Notes under the pieces: generated by a model
Told to the model about the DNA's origin: nothing
What the model saw: the letters and a program-made list of their open reading frames with translations, nothing else
The model's database searches: none
NCBI RefSeq assembly: GCF_003086295.3
Contig: NC_092053.1
Location: forward strand, 85,683,671 to 85,747,670
Length of the DNA: 64,000 nt
DNA from: Arachis hypogaea
Taxonomy: Eukaryota > Streptophyta > Magnoliopsida > Fabales > Fabaceae
Direction: 5' to 3'
Shown: positions 34,156-44,312 of the stretch, in pieces
How positions within the stretch are numbered: the first letter of the stretch is position 1
Layout of the letters: every line of letters begins with the position of its first letter
Position numbers and translations under genes: made by a program

Positions 34156-35811
34156 TCAAGATTGGTTTCCTTTTCCGAAGGTTGTGTGTAGCGGGATGTA
34201 TCCTAGTGGTTGCACTGGAGTGTCTCCCAGTCCGAACAGGCTGTTTGGATATGCTTTGAGTTCTTTATCTTCCAGGCTAAGCTTGTCGAAGGCAGTTTTG
34301 AATAAGATATTGTCGGAGCTCCCTTGGTCTATCAGTGTGCGATGGAGATTTGCATTTGCCAGTATAATGGTGATGACTATGGGATCGTCGTGTTCTAAGA
34401 TGATGCCGGATGCATCTTCCTTGGTAAATGTAACTGCGGGGATGTCGGGTGCTTCCTCCTTTCCTTCGACATGATATACTTCTTTGAGATATCTTTTGCG
34501 AGATGATTTGGAGATTCCTCCTCCTGTAAATCCTCCATGTATCATATGGACATGTCTTTCTGGTGTTCGAGGTGATCGCTCAGTTCTTCCCACCTCCTCG
34601 TCTCTTCTCCTTTTTCTTTGCTCATCGTCTCGGGTGGCCAGAAACCGATCTAGTTTTCCTTCTCTTACTAATTTTTCTATGAAATTTTTTATGTCAAAGC
34701 ATTCGTTGGTGGAGTGCCCACGGACTCGATGGTATTCACAATATTCATTCCGGTTTCCTCCTCCTCTTTTGCCTTTGAGTGGTCGAGCTGGGGGTATTTT
34801 TTCTGTGTGGCAGACTTCTTTGTAAACATCCACCAGGGACACCCTGAGAGGGGGGTAATTATGATATTTTTTAATTTTTTTCCCTTGTCGATCTTCCTTC
34901 TTTTTGGACTCTTTGTCTTTGTCTCGGTAGGTGAATCCGGATTTTGAGGTTTCTCCTAGTCGAGAATTTTCTTCCATGTTGATGTATTTCTCTGCTCGTT
35001 CCTGCACTTCGTCTAGAGATGTGGGGTACTTCTTTGATATGGATTGGCTAAAAGGTCCTTCTCGTAGGCCATTGATGAGGCCCATGATGGCGGCTTCTGT
35101 TGGTAAGCTTTGTATGTCTAGGCATGTTTTATTGAATCTTTCCATGTAGTTGCGAAGACTTTCCCGATCTCCTTGCTTGATTCCTAGTAGGCTGGGGGAG
35201 TACTTAGCCTTGTCTTTTTGGATGGAGAATCTGGCCAGGAACTTTTTGGCTAGGTCATCAAAGTTTGAGATGGACTTCGGAGGTAGGTTGTCAAACCATC
35301 TGATTGCTGTCTTTGTGAGAGTTGTTGGAAAAGCTTTGCAATGAACTGCATCTGAGGCGTCGGTAAGGTACATTTTGCTTCTGAAATTGCTGAGGTGATG
35401 GTTGGGATCCGTAGTGCCATCGTACAAAGTCATATCCGGAAGTTTGAAGTCCTTAGGAATTTTGGTCTTCATGATTTTCCAAGTGAATGGATCTTGATCT
35501 TTGCGTGAGTTGTCCTCAGGGGTGGTCCGAGTAGCTCTTGCTTTGAGATCGGCTTCGAGTTTTAGAAGTTTATCTTTTAATTCTTGACGTCGTCTTACCT
35601 CTCTTTGTAGATCCTTCCCAACTTCTCGTTGATGATGGGTTTCTTTTTCAAGTTGCTTTAATCAATCTTGAAGCGCTTCTATCACTCCCGGATTTGATGA
35701 ATTTTTGTCCCCATTGGATTCCGGATTGTCTTTTAGCGTAGTATCCGCATTTTTGTGCGGTGTTCTATCCTCTAGACCTGAATCGTGGTCGTTGTCATGA
35801 TCGTCCGCCAT
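34156..35811 (-). pseudogene. Gag-protease of the Tat-lineage element
   Basis: ATG 35811 (MADDHDNDHDSG) lies 23 bp after the primer site. The frame continues to 34156 with one stop at 35662. Gag core: MYLTDASDAVHCKAFPTTLT, KTAIRWFDNLPPKSISNF and KFLARFSIQKDK. A CX2HX4HX4C-type finger (CEYHRVRGHSTNEC) is followed by a basic Arg/Lys-rich linker. The protease motif reads LIDQGSSDNILF, with DQG in place of the usual DTG/DSG. The C-terminal part of the protease is shifted in 34155-33994. Confidence 0.88.
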
Positions 35812-35833
35812 GGTGATGGGATGACTTCCAAGT

Positions 35834-35851
35834 TCCCCGGAAACGGCGCCA
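35834..35851 (-). promoter_or_regulatory. Primer binding site
   Basis: On the - strand TGGCGCCGTTTCCGGGGA, one base from the LTR end. It is close to the tRNA-Asp type sites at 8368 and 19073, with TTT in place of TTG or TTA in the middle. Confidence 0.85.
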
Positions 35852-35852
35852 A

Positions 35853-36386
35853 TGTTCTGAGGGTTACCTGAAACTGTAGGTCGATCTCGATCGAGATCTT
35901 CTGTACTGATCAGAGATGACGTGTCCGGCTGGTGGGTAGTGGCCGGAGCTGTCGTGTCCGACTTGTTGGACTGGCTGCACTGCTGATCCTTTGTCACTGA
36001 AGGGTGAGGGTTACCTGCAAGAGATTCCGATGCTTAAGTTAGCATGGGTATTAAGCAGGTTTTTAGTAGAATCAGAGTATGAGTTATACTTGGATGCTCC
36101 AGGGTATTTATAATGGTGTAGAGTGACCTTTTTAGATAAGATAAGTTAGTTATCTTATCTTATCTTTTGGTGAGGTCAGCTTATCTTCAAGGAAACCGCC
36201 CTTATCTCTATAGGCTTGAACTGCCTTTCGATTTGGGTCGTGCTCCTCTATTTGGACCCCCTTACTGGACTTTCCTGTCGATTTGACCAACCACTTTGAG
36301 AAGAGGTCGGTTAGCCTGACCAAAAGAGGTCGGTCACTTTATTACTTATCATCCCGGATCGGATAGCTCGACCCAGGGTATGAACA
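35853..36386 (-). repeat. 5' LTR of the Tat-lineage element
   Basis: 534 bp with intact ends TGTTC and GAACA. A TATA box (TATAAAT, - strand) lies at 36106-36112. Followed by the target duplication CTAAC at 36387-36391. Confidence 0.92.
36106..36112 (-). promoter_or_regulatory. LTR TATA box
   Basis: TATAAAT read on the - strand, in the 5' LTR and directed towards gag. Also conserved in the other LTR near 12565-12572. Confidence 0.55.
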
Positions 36387-36391
36387 CTAAC

Positions 36392-36830
36392 CAATATTTC
36401 AAATACAGTAGGCCCTTCATGATTCTTGTACATCACCACAGTCAGACTTTGTAAAAAATATATTTCTAGTAGTCAGCGTTTATTGTATGATATGACTCAA
36501 CACAATGAACATAATGTAATGGAAAGAGAGGATAAGAAAGATTTATGTGAAGAGTTCTGAGTTATTTTACAAAAATAAATATCAGAGATTAATTGTGTAT
36601 TAAATTTTTTTTATCTAAAATGTCAACTTTTAAAAACTTCATGAAGTAATTTGAATAATTAATCTAATAATTAATGTCTCTTTTGTTGAATTATTAAAAT
36701 CATAATTTTAAAAAAATAACTGCTCTTTCTTGGATAATAGAGCACCCCATGGAAGGATGTTCATATTCCTGAAAAATTGATAGCAGGTAAAGAATTGCTA
36801 AGTGAGGGTTTAGCCTGAAAGATGGGAATA
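36392..36830. other. AT-rich spacer, no gene
   Basis: Continues the pre-insertion locus that ends at 12308 on the other side. No reading frame, repeat or element end could be supported. Confidence 0.5.
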
Positions 36831-36838
36831 ATATCAAC

Positions 36839-37600
36839 CATAGTTATCAAATCCAGACTAGACCGGTCAGTTTGATCAAAAAACCGATAAACCAGATCTT
36901 AAACCGATCCAGATTAACATTCTAACCAAACAAGCAAACGAATCATTCAAATTCAAAAAATCTAGTCAAATTCGGTCTAAAACGAAGACCGAATCAGACC
37001 AGTTGACTCGCTGATGTCAGCAAGATGTAAGAGAGCCTAACAACCACTAGACCAAGTTTACTCTTTGTAATGTATGGTGTCTTTTTATAAATATATTACT
37101 AATTTTTTTGACATACATAATTAATAATTTTATGTATTAACTTTTAGTCATGCAAATTTAAGATATTTTTTAACTTTTTATTCTAATGAATAGTGTTCAT
37201 ATTAATTTAATATATTTTTTATTTTATATTTACTTTTTTTTAAATTAATTATTTTTAATTATATAATTATTAAAATAAACATTAAACATTGTTAAATATC
37301 TATAAATTAAAAAAAGATAGGCAAAAAATTTTTATTAATCATAATATATTTTTATTATTGATAATTATATGACATCTATTAATATTAATATTTTTTAACA
37401 TATATTTGAATAATATAATAAATACTAATTAATTAATGAATTAGAAAATAAGTTAATTTAATATAAAAAATTAAAATTTATATAATTATTTAATTATAAT
37501 CGGGTCAACCGATTTATCCTGTAATCCACCGATTGAACCAGTGATCCAATGACCTAATAATCTGGCCAAATCGATTACCCGATCGATTCTAATAACTATC
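36839..37600. mobile_element. Probable non-autonomous TIR transposon
   Basis: The ends read CATAGTTAT and ATAACTATC (inverted apart from the outermost base) and are flanked by ATATCAAC (36831-36838) and ACATCAAC (37601-37608), an 8-bp target duplication with one mismatch. Next to each end lie ACCGGTC or CCGATT-rich segments, while the centre (37080-37500) is AT-rich. No transposase. An 8-bp duplication would fit hAT, but the CCGGT-rich ends are also common in other plant DNA elements, so the superfamily is open. Confidence 0.45.
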
Positions 37601-37822
37601 ACATCAACATTTGGTCGGATTCATGATCTCCTCGAAAGCAGGATCAAAGTTGGGCTGGCAAGGATTTATTGCTCTCCAACGAGAGAATTATGTTCTCAAT
37701 TTTTCTCTATCTTAATTGATTTTGTAAACTGTGATCTTATACGGCATACCCATACAAGAGATCTTGTCACACTATAGCCAGAACGAAATGTTCTGCCTAC
37801 AAGATTAAGGGGTTATCCTTGA

Positions 37823-40563
37823 TATTTTGGATATTTTGGATATTTAATTACGGCCGATATTTTGGATGAATGGAGCAACGGTTCTTTGAATTCAAATTCT
37901 GTAACGGCCAAGAATACGGTTGCTGAGCTCAGGAGAGGAAGTGCTGAGATTGAAGAAGATGCGTCAGAGAGGACTCAGTCGTGGGACTTTGATGCGGACC
38001 GGGTGGTTGCTGTGGGAGAAATCACAAGCCAGATTTGTTTGGGCTCTAATAGCTCTAAGGCCCAGCTTGTTTACTCTAAGCCAAAGGGGGCAACGTTGGG
38101 CTTGACTTCCCGAGGCCCATCTACTCCTCATGCTGGTTCTGTAAAGGGGATGCGGATTGGGCCTGTTGCGAAGCGGGTTGTGGGTAATGCGGAGGGAGGA
38201 TCTCAATTGGGTAGGTATGTGAGTGGTGATCCGTTTACATTGGGCGATGAGGCTGGGGAAGGAGACCATGGCGGCGTGGTCAGGTGTGATGCGGGAAGGA
38301 GAAGAGACGCAGATCGGGGCTTCGCCTTGGTGAGTACGACACTGACTGTGGAGGCAGATGCTCACCCTGGGTCGCCGCACATGATGATGGGGATGGGTGG
38401 CATGTGCAAGGCTGTTGACGTCGCGGGTGAGGTTGCTGAGGCGAGTCTGGGGGCACGGGGGTTGAGCGGGGCACCGGTGAGGGAGGTAGGCAGTGCTCTC
38501 GCGGGAGGGATGGTGCTGATGATGCCGCGGCTGGTGGAGGGAGGAGGGGCAGTGGATCTCGTTGGGGGGAATCCAGGTCGTGCAGGGGATGGCACTGGTT
38601 CTTTTGAGGTTAGCGGCAAGGGAGTGTCGCGCTCTCTGGTGCACAAATTGTGAATCACACTTTTCACAACTCGTACCACTGACCAGCAAGTGCACTGGGT
38701 CGTCTAAGTAATACCTCACGTGAGTAAAGGTCGAATCCCACGGAGATTGTTGGTTTGAAGTAATCTATGGTTATCTTGTAAATCTTAGTCAGGAAGTCAA
38801 TTATGTTTATCAGTTGAATTGCAAATAAACAAGAGAGCATGGATTAAAGGTTACTTGTTATGCAGTAATGGAGAATATGTTGGAGTTTTGGAGATGCTTT
38901 GTCTTCTGAATCTCTGCTTTCCTCTGTCTTCTTGTTCACGCACGCACATCCTCCTATGGCAAGCTGTGTGTTGGTGGATCACCGTTGTCAATGGCTACCT
39001 TCCATCCTTCCAGTGAAAACTACGCTCACGCGCTCTGTCACAGCACGGCTAATCACCGGTTGGTTCTCGATCCGGTTGGAATAGAATCCCTTGATTCCTT
39101 TGCGTTTGTCACTAACGCCCAGCCTTCAGGAGTTTGAAGCTCGTCACAGTCATTCAATCCTTGAATCCTACTCGGAATACCACAGACAAGGTTTAGACTT
39201 TCCGGATTCTCATGAATGCCGCCATCAATTCTAGCTTATACCACGAAGATTCTGATTAAGAGATCTAAGAGATACTCATTCAATCTGATATAGAACGGAG
39301 GTGGTTGTCAGGCACACGTTCATGGGTTGAGAATGGTGATGAGTGTCACGGATCATCACCTTCATCACAGTTAAGCGCGAATGAACATCTTAGATAGGAA
39401 CAAGCGTGTTTGAATAGAAAACAGAAATATTTGCATTAATTCATCGAGACACAGCAGAGCTCCTCACCCCCAACAATGGAGTTTAGAGACTCATGCCATC
39501 AAAGAGTACAAATTTCAGATCTAAAATGTCATGAGATGCAAAATAAGTCTCTAAAAGTTGTTTAAATACTAAACTAGTAGCCTAGGTTTACAAAAAATGA
39601 GTAAACTATGATGGATGATGCAGAGATCCACTTCTGGGGCCCACTTGGTGTGTGCTGGGGCTGAGATTTAAGCAATTCACGTGCAGAGGCCATTTGTGGA
39701 GTTGAACGCCAGTTTTTGTGCCAGTTTGGGCGTTCAACTCCAGCTTTTGATCCTTTTCTGGCGCTGGACGCCAGAATTGGGCAGAGAACTGGCGTTGAAC
39801 GCCAGTTTACGTCGTCTATCCTTGTGCAAAGTATAGACTATTATATATTGCTGGAAAGCCCTGGATGTCTACTTTCCAACGCAATTTGAAGCATGCCATT
39901 TCGAGTTCTGTAGCTCCAGAAAATCCACTTTGAGTGCAGGGAGGTCAGAATCCAACAGCATCAGCAGTCCTTTTTCAGCCTGAATCAGATTTTTGCTCAG
40001 CTCCTTCAATTTCAGCCAGAAAAATACCTGAATTTACAGAAAAACACACAACTCATAGTAAAGTCCAGAAATATGAATTTTTCCTAAAAACTAATGAAAA
40101 TAGACTAAAAACTAACTAGAACATACTCAAAACTACATGAAATTAACCCCAAAAAGCGTATAAAATATCCGCTCATCACTCTCCGTTGGAAGGAGATGGG
40201 GATAGCCTGGGAGATGAGTTGGTAGAGGGCAGGGACAGTGGCTGTCAGGGAGAGTTAGCTACTGGTGTTCAGGGGAGAGTTTCACCGGGTGTGCAAGGGG
40301 CCCCTTCTGATGCAGTGAGCGATGCTGAGACGGAAACATCAGAGAACAAATGGACAGCTGATATGCAAGAAAACCAAGAAGCCTGGAAGCTTGCAATAGA
40401 ATCTGGAGCGGTGCAGTATGATGAGGAAGATGACATCATGGCCATTCTACAGGCACAGAATGAGTTAATTGCGTAGAAGAAAAAACAGGCTAAGCGAAAG
40501 GAGAAAGCACGGAGGAGTCGACCGAAGAATCAGAAAAAGGTGTGTATAAGTGCTATACGATGA
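37823..40563 (+). pseudogene. LINE ORF1 C-terminal part, split by a solo LTR
   Basis: The first part (37823-38636) is a Gly/Arg/Asp-rich, low-complexity chain; after the LTR it continues in the same frame from 40184 (insertion 1547 bp). The C-terminal end reads KLAIESGAVQYDEEDDIMAI, then a Lys/Arg-rich tail (KKKQAKRKEKARRSRPKNQ), as in ORF1 of plant L1 elements. A TAG at 40474 interrupts it. The frame's last stop TGA (40561-40563) overlaps the ORF2 start as ATGA. The nucleic-acid-binding N-terminus is missing. Confidence 0.7.
38637..40178 (-). repeat. Solo LTR in LINE ORF1
   Basis: 1542 bp, - strand ends TGATGAGCGG and TGCACCA, with perfect target duplication CTCTC at 38632-38636 and 40179-40183. 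Same family as 8392-10156 and 55998-57592. No internal region remains, so it formed by LTR-LTR recombination. It contains inverted repeats such as CTGGCGTT-G-AACGCCAG (39789-39805). Confidence 0.93.
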
Positions 40564-43500
40564 TTTTTAGTTCTTGGAATATTAGGGGGTTGGTAAACTA
40601 AGTATGATTAAGAAATTTCGGAGAAAGTTTAATGTGCATATGCTAGGCTTGATAGAGACTAAGACAGAGATGGTGACAAATTTTGATATAGCGCAACTGT
40701 GGGGAAATGGCGTAGTTAAATGGGAGTTAGTTGGTTCGGTTGGTGCTGCGGAGGGACTGGTATTAATGTGGGACGACATGGTGTTTCGGATGAACAACTG
40801 TTATAAAGGGGCTCGCTGGATATGCTTGGAAGGTGTGCTGCTAAAAACTAACTTTTCCTGTGCTTTCTGTCTAGTTTATGGGCCACATGAAAGGGCGGAA
40901 AAACTCATTATGTGGGAAGAGTTGAGCTTCCTATCTGGGTTATGCCAAGTACCGTTCTGTTATATGGGGGATTTTAACGAGGTAACTCATGTAGAAGAGA
41001 GAAAGGGTGCTACCTCTTTAACAGTGTCCGCAGAAGAGTTTAAATCGTGGATACAGGATATGGAGTTAGTGGACTTGGCAATAACTGATCGCTTATTCAC
41101 CTGGTTCAGAGGGCAATCATGTAGCCGCATTGATAGGGGACTGGTTAGTTTAGAGTGGCTAGAAGAGTTTCCTGATACAAGACTGAGAGGGGGACCTAGA
41201 GGGTTATCAGACCATTGCCCAATGATCTTGGAGGTTACCCGGATTAGCGGGGGACCAAGACCGTTTCGGAGCTTGGATTCGTGGTTTACCCATGATGGGT
41301 TCTTGAGAATGGTGAAGGAGGAGTGGAGGAACTTGGGGGAGGGACAGTTCATTGATAAACTAAAGGCTCTGACGACTCCGCTGAGCAGATGGCATAGAGC
41401 CAATTTTGGGAATATGGACCAAAGGATTACACAGCTGGAGGATGAAATTAAGAAAGTAGATGACATGGTAAGTACTGGCACGGCTGATGGGACTATTGAA
41501 GCAAGAAGGAGAGCGTTGGTAAGCTTCTGTAGAAAATGGTATATCAGGAAGGAGCTTCATTGGAAGCAAATGTCCAGATCGCGGCACGTGAAGGAAATAG
41601 ATAAAAATACCCGCTACTTCCACAATCTAGCCTCAGCACGATGAAGGTCGAATATGATTGATTCCTTAATGGTTAATGGGAGGTTGATAAGGAACCAGGC
41701 GAGGATCAAGACGGCTTTCGAGACTTCTATAAGGGGTTGTACCACCAGGAGACATCGCCAGTGATTGGGTTCAGGGATGGGCTTGTAAAGCAGATCAACG
41801 AGGAAGAGGCACTGGAGCTAGAGATGCTACCAACTGTTGAAGAAATAAAGGAGGCAGTGTGGGATTGTGAGTCAACAAAGGCGCCAGGTAGTGATGGGTA
41901 CAACATGAACTTCATAAAAAAATGCTGGGATGACTTAGGAAGGGAGTTCACTGATGCGGTGCTAGGCTTCTTCCTTTCGGCTGCACTTCCTAGAGACTCG
42001 AATGTTACGTGGGTTACGCTGGTGCCAAAGTTTACTGGAGCCAGAGAAATAAAGGACCTCAGGCCGATTAGTATGGTGGGGTGTGTCTATAAGGTCATAT
42101 CCAAGGTGTTGGTTAGGAGGATGCGAAAGGTAATGCCGGGGTTGGTAGGAGAGACTCAGAGTGCCTTCGTTAAGGGCAGGAAAATCCATGATGGGGCCCT
42201 GATCGCCTGTGAAACAGTGCACTGGCTAAAAACACGAAAAAAGAGCGTCGCAATAATAAAGCTGGACTTCCAAAAGGCTTATGATAGAGTCAAGTGGGGC
42301 TTTGTGGATATTGTCTTGCAGAAGATGGGGTTTGGCCAGAGGTGGAGAGGTTGGATAAAGGAGTGTGTCACCACTGCATCTATGTCATTGCTTGTCAATG
42401 GATCACCTTCAAAGCCTTTCAAAATGGAACGGGGTCTACGGCAAGGTGACCCGTTGTCCCTATTTCTGTTCGTGTTAGTTGTGGATGTTTTGCATCGAAT
42501 GATTGGAGAGGCGGTGAGGAATGGCCGTATAACTCCGTTACTGCTTGGTAGAGATAATATTGAGTTGTCTCACTTGCAGCTTGCAGATGATACTATTCTT
42601 TTCTGTCCGCCTGATGAGGGGACCATCAGGAATTATCATCGGCTACTCAGATGCTTCGAGCTCATGTCGGGATTGGCCATTAATTTTGAAAAGTCCAGCC
42701 TTATACCGGTCAGCTGTGAGAGGATGTGGGTCCGGAGGATGTGTCGGTTACTGGGTTGTAAAGAGGCTTCATTACCAGTCAGATATCTGGGCATTCCCCT
42801 GGGAGCAAATCCGAGACTGGTTAAGACATGGAAACCGGTGATTGATAAGGTGGAAGACAAACTGAGTTTGTGGAAAGCAAAAACTCTTAACAAAGCAGGT
42901 AAGCTGGTCCTAATTAAGGCGGTTCTTAGTAGCTTGCCGATTTACTACCTCACTTTATATAAGATGCCAAAGACAGTGGCAGAGAAGCTGATTTCCCTGC
43001 AACGACGGTTCCTGTGGAGTACTGAGGATGGGAGATACGGGGTACCGCTCGTGAAGTGGGAAGTGGTTATGGCTCCAAAGAAGGCAGGTGGGTTGGGAGT
43101 TTAAGTGGTGGTGGAGGTTCTCGAAAGAAGACTGTCCCTTATGGAAGAAAGTGGTGTGCTCTTGTAATAATATGCATCCTGCAAGAATGGTGGGAGGACA
43201 ACCTACTCCCACGCGAGGGGGTCCTTGGAAGGATATATGCCAGCTACAAGTTAGTAAGCCGGGGCTGAGAGATCAGATGATCAGGGGGTTGTCGATGGAG
43301 TTAGGGAATGGTAGAACAATCCGATTCTGGGAGGATAGATGGCTACCGGCTGGAGTATTGAAAGATATGTTTCCTAGGCTTTTCTCGGTCTCAACTCTTC
43401 ATGAATCTGTGATAGCAGACTATGGCTTTTGGGATGGGCTAGTGTGGATTTGGAGTTTCCAGTGGAGGAGAGAGTTGTTCCAGTGGGAGTTGGACTTAGT

Positions 43501-44124
43501 ACACCAGCTTCATGAGATCTTACAGTCATTCAAGCTTACAAATGGGAGGGAAGATAGTGTGGTATGGAAATTTGATAAAACAGGTGACTACTCAACAAAA
43601 TCCTTTGTGCGAGTGATGCAGGAGGAAGTCCTACCGGAGGAGGTTACCAGCTATAGCTTCACTAGTGCTGTTTGGAAAGGATTTGTCCCCCGAGGGTTAA
43701 ACTCCTTTCTTGGTTTGCGTTAGTCGGAAGGGTCAACACAAAGGATCGACTGTGCAGATTACGGATTATTGACCAGCAGGACAATAGGTGTCTTCTCTGT
43801 GGTAAGCCTGTGGAAACCGCGTATCATCTGTTTCTTAGTTGTGAGATTACATGGCAGGTGTGGTGTGCTTGGCTAATGGCCTTTCAACAAAGGTGGAGCT
43901 TTCCGGGTACTTTGAAGGAACATTTTGAGAGTTGGATGAGCTTTCTAGGAAGGAAGGTAGATAGGAAGAGATGGTTCACTGGATTCTTTGCTGTTATCTG
44001 GACAATTTGGCTAGAAAGGAATGACAGGCTCTTCCGAAATAAGAGTTCAAGAGTAGGGGACATTATTAACAGATCGTTTACGTTCTACGAAGAATGGAGT
44101 GGTGCTGAGCCCTTTGGGTGTTGA
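40560..44124 (+). pseudogene. LINE ORF2: endonuclease, reverse transcriptase, zinc finger
   Basis: Makes the target nick and copies the RNA there. ATG 40560 (MIFSSWNIRGLVN) is followed by a stop and a shift; the endonuclease continues from 40604 with GLIETKTEM, CYMGDFNEVTHVEERK, CSRIDRGLVS and GLSDHCPMI. RT (41737-43104): TKAPGSDGYNMNF, IKLDFQKAYDRVKWGF, GLRQGDPLSLFLF and the catalytic LQLADDTILF. The C-terminus has the zf-RVT finger CLLCGKPVETAYHLFLSC (about 43795-43845). Breaks: stop at 41642, shift near 43100, shift near 43700. Ends at 44124. Confidence 0.9.
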
Positions 44125-44235
44125 TGGCCGGGTCACAGTGTCTAGGAATTATATGTTATCTTGTTTTATTCTTACTATAGCTTTGCTATCTACTCCACTC
44201 TGCTGTGTTAAGCTTCCTTTGATTCAAAAAAAAAA

Positions 44236-44312
44236 GGGGTTATCCTTGAAGACCCTCTTTGCTGTCTCTGTGAGCATGAAACCGAGGACGCTACCCACCT
44301 AATAAAAAAAAA
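44236..44312 (+). pseudogene. Possible remnant of an older LINE zinc finger at the insertion site
   Basis: If the younger LINE is removed, 37785-37822 joins 44250 onward. The left side reads ERNVLPTRLRGYP and the right side, in a shifted frame, DPLCCLCEHETEDATHL. This is the LPTR...C.LC..E....HL pattern of a zf-RVT domain. The match is short and needs a frameshift. Confidence 0.4.

Larger units (their letters stand above)
12314..36386 (-). mobile_element. Tat-lineage Ty3/gypsy element, complete but interrupted
   Basis: 534-bp LTRs at 12314-12847 and 35853-36386, ends TGTTC...GAACA, and a perfect 5-bp target duplication CTAAC at 12309-12313 and 36387-36391. Read on the - strand: primer site 35834-35851, gag from 35811, protease, RT, RNase H, integrase to 30688, tandem-repeat region, and a gene on the opposite strand (13922-15851). 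Without the inserted element (13605 bp including its duplication) it is about 10.5 kb. The two LTRs differ at about 40 of 534 positions by eye. Integrase without chromodomain and the antisense 3' gene fit the Tat lineage (Grande, Retand, Ogre). Confidence 0.92.
37823..44235 (+). mobile_element. L1-type LINE, 5' truncated
   Basis: Flanked by GGGGTTATCCTTGA at 37809-37822 and 44236-44249 (plus AA if the tail is counted), with a poly-A run at 44226-44235. It contains the end of ORF1, ORF2 with endonuclease and RT, and a C-terminal zinc finger. It starts inside ORF1 without DUF4283 or zinc-knuckle sequence, so it is 5' truncated as usual for target-primed insertions. Without the solo LTR (1547 bp with duplication) it is about 4.9 kb. 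Confidence 0.9.

Noticed and set aside
37964..38719. Long Pro/Ser/His-rich frames on the - strand
   Set aside because: Mirror frames of the G-rich LINE ORF1 on the + strand; no known domain, and one runs into the solo LTR.
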